From NCBI RefSeq assembly GCF_027887165.1, contig NC_077233.1, forward strand, positions 231,623,872 through 231,687,871: a stretch of DNA of 64,000 nt, given 5' to 3'. The notes beneath the pieces were generated by a model. The model saw only the letters and a program-made list of their open reading frames with translations, was not told the DNA's origin and made no database searches. Below are positions 57,165-64,000 of the stretch, one piece after another (position 1 is the stretch's first letter; each line of letters begins with the position of its first letter). This DNA comes from Monodelphis domestica. Lineage: Eukaryota > Chordata > Mammalia > Didelphimorphia > Didelphidae. The position numbers and the translations under genes were made by a program.

Positions 57165-57405
57165 AATAATAATGGACACATATAGAATACTTCAATGTTT
57201 ATAAAGTATTTTACATGTATTTGCCCTAAACCAGTATTCTGAGGGAGGTGTCTTTGTGATTATATTATCCTCATTTGACAAGTGAAGCCCACAGAGGCTA
57301 AGGGACTTGCCCAGGGTCACCTAGTAAATAGATGTTAAAAGGTGAGAGTCAAGCCCAGATCTTCCTCACTCCCAATCTAACACTTTATCTCTTATGCCAT
57401 GACAG
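57165..57405 (-). repeat. MIR/Ther-type SINE
   Basis: 'ttataaagtattttacatgt', 'agaggctaagggacttgccc', 'agggtcacctagtaaataga', 'caagcccagatcttcctcac'. Confidence 0.75.
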
Positions 57406-57589
57406 ACCTTATATCTAATGTCATCTTTAAAAAGTCATGTAGGGTATGGATCATATGAACTTAATTTCTGAACATGAGAACTGGTTGGCATTTTCCCCTC
57501 ATTAAAGTTTGGGAAAGGACCTAGAACACCTTTAAGATGAAGCACCATTCTTTAATATAATGGGCACTTCAACCCCTAATTAAAACCAA

Positions 57590-57760
57590 AGGATGTTAGA
57601 GATATAAGGAGCCTTAGACATTTTTTTCTAGTTCATCCTCCCCTCATTCTACAGATAAGGAAACTGAGCCCCATCAAAGAGATGAATTGATTTATCAAAT
57701 CAACAATTCCCCAGTAGCAAAACTTGGGCTAGATGAAACCCAAGAAGTCCAATATAATGC
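57590..57760 (-). repeat. SINE type C
   Basis: 'gatgttagagatataaggag', 'cctcattctacagataagga', 'aactgagccccatcaaagag'. Confidence 0.65.
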
Positions 57761-58337
57761 TTTGTTGCCCCCACGAGGGCTATATAGACAAATGACACTC
57801 TGGGGCACATTGGATATGTACATAATTGGTATCTCAGATAATAAAAGCTGCTTTAGTAATAAAATAGCAATTTACACTTACTCAAGTCTTGCCTCATGTA
57901 AGCCAACAGTTACCTTACTATTAATCATGAAGAATGGGTGAATTTTAATTTCTCATATCAAATGGTGCTCTACTCCAGTCCAAGATTCTCATCAAGAGAA
58001 TGGTAAATGTTCAAAGGGTTGTCTCAACACAGGCCTCCCAATTCCACTTCCCAGCCTCTCTTCCCATCCCCACCCTCCTCCGGCTGCCCTCTTCAAAGAG
58101 CTGAACAAAGAGAAACCCTTCACTGACTGGGTTCTGAAGTTATACAAGGAGATAAAACATAAAATATCGCTTTGAAAATATTGATTCAGATTATAGAATG
58201 TTTGGATCTAGCTCCCCCCCACCTCTATCCTCACTCTGGGAAATGTCCTAGCTCAATTTTAGTCTTATACATTTATATTATGCAGGCAATCAACTTGGTG
58301 TGACCTTGTGATTTATTAAACATGGGAAACTGCAAAG
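57761..58337. other. Unassigned stretch
   Basis: No gene or repeat is recognised. Confidence 0.35.
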
Positions 58338-58590
58338 AAAAATAATAATAATAGAAAACATTTAGAGAACACTTTAAGGTTTGCAAAGCACATTTCATAT
58401 ATTATCTAATTTAGCCCCCATAACAATGCTGTAAAATAGGTGCTATTATCTTCCCTATATTATGAATGAGACTGAGATGATGTTGAATGATTTGCCCAAA
58501 GGCACACAGTAAGAATCTGAGGCAGGATTTGAACTTCATTTTTTCTGACTCAAGTCCAATATAGAACCTCGAGTGTTATCTTTCCATACA
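58338..58590 (-). repeat. MIR/Ther-type SINE
   Basis: 'acactttaaggtttgcaaag', 'cacatttcatatattatcta', 'ctgtaaaataggtgctatta', 'gatttgcccaaaggcacaca'. This is a long, nearly complete antisense copy. Confidence 0.8.
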
Positions 58591-58667
58591 GCAGATTACC
58601 CAATCATCTCTCAGACAGCTTCCCACACCAGAAAATGGTGTGCTAAAGGTGACAGGAACCAACTTTT

Positions 58668-59475
58668 AGGAGCTGGTTGTTAAATTTTCAGTATGAGCTT
58701 TTACTCTTGGAAATCTACAATGTTAGAAATTGGGACTTGATTTATTATTTTGTTGGCTGCCTAAACTTTATTTTTTTAATTTGAAAAATTGTATTTAATT
58801 AGTTGATTTAGAATATTTTTCCATGGTTACATGATTCATGTTCTTTCCCTTCCCTCCTCCCACCTCCCTCCCATAGCCAACGAGCAATTCCACTGGGTTT
58901 TACATGTGCCATTAATACCTATTTTGATATTATTAATATTTGCATTAGGGTGATCATTTAGAGTCTACATCCCCAATCATATCCCCATCAAACCATGTGA
59001 TCAAGTAGTTGTTTTTCTTCTGTGTTTCTACTCCCAAAGTTCTTCCTCTGAATGTGGATAGCATCTTTCTCATAAGTTCCTCAGAATTGTCCTGGATCAT
59101 TGCATTGCTACTAGTAGAGAAATCCATTACATTTGATTGTGCCACAGTGTATCAGTCTCTGTGTACATTGTTCTCCTGGTTCTGCTCCTTCCACTCTGCA
59201 TCAATTCCTGGAGGTCGTTCCAGTTCACATGGAATTCCTCCACTTTATTATTCCTTTAAGCACAATAGTATTCTATCAGCATCATACACCATAATTTGTT
59301 CAGCCATTCCCCAATCAAAGGACATCCTCTCGTTTTCCAATGGCCACCATAAAGAGTGCAAATTGCCTAAACTTTAGAAAGTGATGGATAAAATATTGAG
59401 AATTTTAAAGTGTACTATAGATAAGTTTTTTTTTTTCAGAGAGCTGATTGTTAGATATTTGCAAGCATACTTTTG
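58668..59475. repeat. Unnamed dispersed repeat, copy 3 (split by L1)
   Basis: Left part 58668-58770 ('aggagctggttgttaaattt', 'ggaaatctacaatgttagaa', 'cttgatttattattttgttg'). Right part 59364-59475 ('agaaagtgatggataaaata', 'agagagctgattgttagata', 'tttgcaagcatacttttg'). About 165 bases separate the two 'gagctg.ttgtta' motifs once the L1 is set aside. Confidence 0.65.
58771..59363 (-). mobile_element. L1 3' end, antisense, with perfect site duplication
   Basis: A 593-base 5'-truncated L1: T-rich start, 3' UTR ('tccatggttacatgattcat', 'gtgatcatttagagtctaca'), then the ORF2 C-terminus antisense ('ctcctggttctgctccttcc', 'ttcagccattccccaatcaa'). TGCCTAAACTTTA is repeated exactly at 58758-58770 and 59364-59376. 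Confidence 0.92.
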
Positions 59476-60001
59476 CCCACAGGTGATTAAAGGGGAATGA
59501 AGTTGGGGGGACACTGCTGCCTAGGACCTATCCTGAAATGGGTCCTGACCTGAAATAGTAAAAGTAATAAAATAGTGTCAGAATTTGGAATGACTTCCTA
59601 GTCTTGTAATCAGTCAGTGAAATATCATGGTATCTACCAATCCAATTTCCCCTCTGTCCTCCCTTTCATCATACCTAAGCCTTATGTCCATCCCCAAGGT
59701 CACTGTATACAAAGCACAGTCCTTCAGGGTCTGTCTTATCTTTCTTCAAAATAAAAACTAGAACAGAAGCAACAGCAAGTGGTGGTCCCAGTTGTTAGTT
59801 TCAATGGCAAACTAGCAAAAACCAAGCATTTGTCTCTGCCTTTAACAACAACACGATCCTAAAGGTATTTTGTGAAGGAAAAGGAGATAAGCAAAAGATT
59901 GCAGGAAAAAATGTCAGCTGCAAATGAGCTCCTTCGAAGGCATCATCTCCAAAAAGAACAGTGAGGGCATAGTGAAAAGAATGCTGGATTTCTAGTGCTC
60001 T
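59476..60001. other. Unassigned stretch
   Basis: No repeat or gene is recognised. Confidence 0.35.
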
Positions 60002-60255
60002 AGAGGCAATTAGGTGGCACAATGGATAAAGTATTGGCCTGGAAGTTCCAAATTAAAATTTTACCTCAGACACTTACTAGCTGTGTGACTGAGCAAGTCA
60101 CTTAATCCCTGTCTGCCTCAGTTTACTCAACTATAAAATAGATATCATAATAGCATATTCTTTCCAAAGTAGTCAGGAGGATCAAAGGACATAATATTTG
60201 TAAAGCTCCTGGCACATGGTAGATGCTTAATAATTTGTTTCCTTCTTTACTTCTT
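60002..60255 (+). repeat. Ther-like SINE with L2-like tail
   Basis: 'aggcaattaggtggcacaat', 'ctagctgtgtgactgagcaa', 'gtctgcctcagtttactcaa', tail 'ataatatttgtaaagctcct', 'ggcacatggtagatgcttaa'. Confidence 0.78.
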
Positions 60256-60261
60256 TTTTTA

Positions 60262-60405
60262 AGAATCTGACCTTTTACTACTTGTATGACTTTGTGTAAG
60301 CCATTTAACCTTCTCTGTGACTCAGTTTCTTCATTTGTAAAACCAAGGTGTTGGACCAAATGGCCTCCTCAGTCCCTTCTAGTTCCAAATTTATGATCCT
60401 ATGAG
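60262..60405 (+). repeat. SINE type C
   Basis: 'ttctctgtgactcagtttct', 'aggtgttggaccaaatggcc', 'cagtcccttctagttccaaa', 'tttatgatcctatgagc'. Confidence 0.82.
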
Positions 60406-60907
60406 CATCCTTGAAAGGATTACTACCACCATAAAGATAGGATTGAAAGAAATTCAGGTCTCTGTCCCAGAGACAACTGGCAATGATTAATATGGCAAAG
60501 GGGGGGGGGATGTAAGCCTCAAGGTGAACAGGAAAAAAACAAGCATGTGGGGGGGGTACATACTTCATCATGGCTCTGTCTTCTGGAGCAGCTTGCCCCA
60601 GAGTGAGTATGTGCTACCCATGCCCACGAAGCAAGAAAAATGACAGGTCATTGCCCAGCCTTCTAATGGAAAAGGACAAGGGGAATCTTCAGAAGCATTG
60701 TGTCTGTTCACTTTCTACATCTTTGAAATTATGATCACCCTAGACCCTGGGGTAAGTGATAATTGGAAAGCAGATCAGGGAGCCTGGGATTGGCAAATGG
60801 GTATAAGCACCCTGGCATGGGGCCTAGCACAAACCAAAAATGTAAATTTCTGAAAAAAGGTTTAGAAAAATTCAATCCATGAAGAATTAAAAGGAAACTA
60901 GTAAATC
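60406..60907. other. Unassigned stretch with two G-runs
   Basis: G-runs lie at about 60500-60509 and 60549-60556. No gene is recognised. Confidence 0.4.
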
Positions 60908-61020
60908 AATTAACAACAAACATTTATCATGTGCTTGCTAGAGTCCAAGCATTGGGTCAAACACAGATAACAAAGAAAGATAAAAACACAATCTCTGCCT
61001 TCACCTTCTAATGTTAAAAA
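60908..61020 (+). repeat. L2 LINE internal fragment
   Basis: 'acaaacatttatcatgtgct', 'gataacaaagaaagataaaa', 'acacaatctctgccttcacc', 'ttctaatgtt'. Confidence 0.65.
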
Positions 61021-61059
61021 CTTACAAATCATTATTAAATACAAGATATAGTGTGATTG

Positions 61060-61312
61060 AAAGATAATTAGGTGGTACAGTGGATAGAGTACCAGGTCTG
61101 GAGTCAGGAAAACCTGAGTTCTAATCTTACCTCAGCCACTTGCTAACTCTGTGACCTTGGACAAGTCATTTTATCCTGTTTGCCCCAGTTTCTTCATCTG
61201 TCAAATGAGCTGGAGAAGGAAAGGGTAAACCACTCCAGTATCTTTGCCAAGAAAACCACAAAAGGGGTCACAAAGAGTCAGACACAATTGAAAATGACTG
61301 AACAGAAACAAT
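61060..61312 (+). repeat. SINE type B, near full length
   Basis: 'ataattaggtggtacagtgg', 'atagagtaccaggtctggag', 'gagctggagaaggaaagggt', 'cactccagtatctttgccaa', 'ggtcacaaagagtcagacac'. Confidence 0.93.
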
Positions 61313-61837
61313 TTTGGAAGATAATCTCAGAAGGAAATCAATAGGTGTGAGGTAAGGGAGCTACCAAGAAAGACTTCCTACTAGGAACATTTAAAGTATC
61401 TTTCTAACCTTTTGATATTGATTTCTAGGAAGGAACTTTGCTTCCCATCAAATATTGCTCAATGTAGAGACAGAGTCCTGCTCTGAATCTCTAAGACCGA
61501 AGTCTGGATCCACATGTCAGTTCTGGTGTTTGTTTTTGATGAACAGGGAGGTGGTCTTATTTTGACCCCTTTGCTTTCTCATCACCCAATGGCAAAAGAT
61601 TAGATATTATTAATCCTGAACCTAGTCAAACAAGTCTTGTATCTGCCTTACTATTGCTAATACTTAAATTTTTTTCAGGAGAGCCATCCTGGAGTTGTTA
61701 GCTCCCCAACTTCACCTTCGATGCCATTTCACTGCTGTCAAACTTAAGGTGTGAAAAGTGTCCATCACTGTTTAGAAATCAGCTTTATTCAGGGCATCCC
61801 TCACACCTGCTAGTCATCATTTGTAGAAGAACCCTTT
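61313..61837. other. Unassigned stretch
   Basis: Nothing is recognised. Confidence 0.35.
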
Positions 61838-62097
61838 GTTGTTGTTCAGTCATTTTTGAATGAAGTCCGACTCTTTGGGACCACATTTGAAATTTTCTTG
61901 GCAAAAATACTAGAGTAGTTAACCATTTCCTTTTCTAGCTCATTTTATAGATGAGAGAACTAAAGTAAACAGGATTAAGTGACTTGCCCAGCATCACATA
62001 GCTAATAACTGTCTAAGGATGGATTTGAATTCATGAAGGTGAGTCTTCCAAACTACAGGCCTGGCACTCTATCTACTGCACCACCTAATTGCCCAAA
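61838..62097 (-). repeat. SINE type B, near full length
   Basis: 'tttgttgttgttcagtcatt', 'gtccgactctttgggaccac', 'gacttgcccagcatcacata', 'ctatctactgcaccacctaa'. Confidence 0.92.
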
Positions 62098-62297
62098 AGA
62101 ACCCTTACTGGAGATTTTTCTATATCATAGCTCTCCATTTCTCTCTATACCCATCAGATAACTCTCAGTAAGACCAGATCTACTTCAATTTCCCCATGCC
62201 TGTCAACTTGGCAGTAACAAGACCTAGGCAAAGGTTACACCAGAGTCCCTTCCCAGTGTTCAGGACCTTCCTCTGGTCCTCCAGCTAAAAATGAACT

Positions 62298-62608
62298 TCT
62301 AATGGTGATGGATAATATTTTCAACATGAGTCCCTTGGAGTTGTCTTGGATCCTTGCATTGCTGATACTAGTTACGTCATTCACAGTTGATCATCATACA
62401 TCATTGTTGTTAATATGTACAACATTCTTCTTGTTCTGCTCATTTCATTTTGCATCACTTCATATAAGTCTTTTGAGAATTTTTTTATTGTCCTGTTCAT
62501 CATTTATTATAGCACACTAGTATCCCACTACAATTATATACCACAACTTGTTCAACCATTCCCCAATTGATGGAGACATCCTTCAGTTTCCAGGTCTTTG
62601 ATACCCCA
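62298..62608 (-). mobile_element. L1 3' fragment, antisense
   Basis: 'tcttggatccttgcattgct', 'ttcttgttctgctcatttca', 'catttattatagcacactag', 'ttcaaccattccccaattga'. It is older than the copy at 58771. Confidence 0.8.
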
Positions 62609-62717
62609 AAATATTTTTGATCTGCATTTCTTGAGAGAGCTTCCTCATCTAAGTTATCACTCTGCCAATGACATCATGGGTCCAACCATTATCCCCTTTC
62701 ACCACCTCAATCCAGAC

Positions 62718-62719
62718 AA

Positions 62720-62776
<57 letters not shown>
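62718..62776. repeat. (AC)n microsatellite
   Basis: About 28 AC units with one interruption near the start. An L2-like end ('cctcagtgcctggcacacat') follows at about 62780-62840. 62850-63349 is unassigned. Confidence 0.96.
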
Positions 62777-62777
<1 letters not shown>

Positions 62778-63349
62778 ATGAAAGCAGGGAGTCTGCTTTT
62801 TCATCACTGCATCCTCAGTGCCTGGCACACATTTTTATTGACTTTTTTGTTTGGATTGTTTGACCGAGTGTTTGGGAAGAAAAAAATTCATGCACATACT
62901 GTTTGCTTTGTCATCACTGATGGGGACCTCAGCAGTATGATTATCAAAAGCTGTATTTTCATGGTGGAGAGGACACATATGAAAGCATGGTAAAGCAGTG
63001 TTCTGGTTGGTCCTTTTGAGGAAATAGTCACAAACCACCACTTGGTCAGTCATTTTCCCAGTTAATAAAGCCCTACTCTTCCTCTGGTTCATTGGAAATG
63101 GACTCAAGATCTTCAGAACTCAGGAAATGTTTCTTTGTCTCTGTGCACTGATCAACATATTTGACTGCATGACAGGTAAGAGGATCATGTCATCATGTCA
63201 AAGCAGTAATTCCTTCAGTTCTAAGTCCTGCATGTCCCCAGAAGTTAACAGCAGAGCTCCAGAGCATTTTCTCTGGGAGAGCCCCCATGGTTCACCCACA
63301 AGCATGCATTCTGCAATCTGCATTATACTCACCTATGCATATGTACATA

Positions 63350-63480
63350 CACAGATATGTATATCTATATAAAGATATAGATCACATATGTTGCATATAG
63401 ATATATACATAATATAGCTAGAAAGGTACATATAAGGTATGGATAGGTGGTGTATATATATATACATATACATATTTTTT
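63350..63480. repeat. AT-rich (ATATAGATAT/TATACATA) tract
   Basis: Irregular TATA/ACATAT repeats leading into the hairpin. Confidence 0.75.
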
Positions 63481-63494
63481 TTTACTTTTTTATT

Positions 63495-63536
63495 TTTAAA
63501 GTTTCAGGTATATATGTATATACCTGAAACTTTAAA
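63495..63536. repeat. Perfect inverted repeat, 20-base arms
   Basis: The arm TTTAAAGTTTCAGGTATATA (63495-63514) is followed by TG and then its exact reverse complement (63517-63536). More AT-rich, partly palindromic sequence follows to 63570. A transcript could form a stem-loop, but with a 2-base loop it fits a cruciform or palindrome better than a regulatory hairpin. Confidence 0.9.
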
Positions 63537-63599
63537 TTTTTTTAATTTAAATTTTAAATTTAAAAATTCTTTATTTATCCTTTGCTCCTTAAGAGGGTC

Positions 63600-63795
63600 A
63601 CTCTTCTATAATCATAGGATTATAGACCTAGAACTTAAAGTCTAAGAGGCCATCTACTCCAAATCCTTCATTCTATTGATAAGAAAATTGAGGATCACAG
63701 AAGGGAAGGAACTAGCCCAAGGTGGTACAGCTAGTAAGTGGTAGAGCTAAGTCTCAAAACCAGATTTCTCTATCACTACACCCCCGTCTCTTAGG
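63600..63795 (-). repeat. SINE type C
   Basis: 'ataggattatagacctagaa', 'taagaggccatctactccaa', 'attgataagaaaattgagga', 'gtggtacagctagtaagtgg'. The last 205 bases of the window show nothing further. Confidence 0.82.
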
Positions 63796-64000
63796 AACTA
63801 CAGATGTCCTTATTTATCTCCCAGTATGGTGGCAAAAGAGACTGGGTATCATGATGAGGGACATCCATCCTATCATCTTTCCTGAGATTTTCTCCATGTT
63901 AGTCACCATCTGCAGCACAAAATATTTGGTGTCCTTCCCCAAGTTAGAGACCCAACCACCATTTCATTCCTTCTCATAGCACTTATTCACAGTCCAGTCC

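Noticed and set aside
61060-61140. tRNA-like A- and B-box sequence
   Set aside because: It is the head of a SINE with a CORE and RTE-like tail. No tRNA cloverleaf is kept. The same applies to all SINE heads here.
1-64000. A new gene cluster or defence/biosynthetic system
   Set aside because: All well-supported coding signal is LINE, retroviral fossil or one processed pseudogene. No coherent set of intact genes exists in the window.

Overview
This is vertebrate nuclear DNA, and the repeats point to a marsupial. It holds no complete host gene, exon set, RNA gene, operon, CRISPR array or prophage. The marsupial call rests on four things. First, the L1 and half-LINE (HAL1-like) 3' ends have a marsupial character. 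Second, a CORE-SINE with an RTE/Bov-B-like tail occurs many times (called SINE type B here; Mar1 architecture). Third, a tRNA-derived SINE with a '...ccaatacacagtattgattctaag...aagggttt(A)n' tail is frequent (type A; WALLSI-like). Fourth, two hAT-type DNA transposons resemble SPIN and OposCharlie. The species is unresolved. The type A tail looks more like Australian marsupials than Monodelphis, and SPIN/OC1 elements were first described in opossum, so I do not press the point. Two other SINE types recur. Type C is a MIR/Ther-like body with a CR1/L3-like tail ('ggt(c)cctt(c)cagctctaaatctatgat'). Type D has a 'gtagagggagtt...accaatgaaat' tail. Repeat family names come from memory and are approximate, and most repeat boundaries are good to about 10-20 bases.

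Layout. 1-3,050: an L1 endonuclease fragment, L2 3' ends and a type D SINE. 3,058-7,205: an old HAL1/L1-like element on + whose ORF1 region is interrupted by a UBE2V1 processed pseudogene and which also carries an antisense LTR. 7,206-10,425: a better preserved but dead, 5'-truncated L1 ORF2 on +. 10,430-18,900: sparse SINEs, pyrimidine tracts, an old HAL1 3' end and a SINE split by a 385-base unnamed insert. 18,937-22,975: a 4-kb antisense L1. 23,000-30,900: SINEs, a long unassigned stretch (23,746-25,170), a purine tract and a TA repeat. 30,893-33,005: an old tandem triplication of a SINE-plus-spacer unit, broken open by later insertions. 33,140-36,320: dense SINEs. 37,110-38,870: antisense RTE. 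38,925-46,990: L2 pieces, three SINE-rich clusters, a hAT element with an 8-base site duplication (43,452-43,628) and a tail-to-tail SINE hairpin (46,612-46,992). 47,000-54,100: microsatellite, L1 tail, SINEs and a pyrimidine tract. 54,120-56,665: a hAT fragment next to a fossil retrovirus pro-pol piece and a possible LTR. 57,165-64,000: MIR-like SINEs, an L1 with a perfect 13-base site duplication, type B SINEs, an AC repeat and a short perfect hairpin.

How the parts relate. This is a stratigraphy of transposition rather than a set of cooperating genes. The oldest layers are L2, MIR/type C and an unnamed ~160-base dispersed repeat. These were cut by HAL1/L1, by type A/B/D SINEs, and by hAT elements and LTRs. 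L1 machinery can account for the UBE2V1 retrocopy and the poly(A)-tailed type A SINEs, and RTE machinery for the type B tails. I found no evidence of a new biological system. The most informative points are the nested insertions with recognisable site duplications, the interrupted tandem array and the unnamed repeat families.
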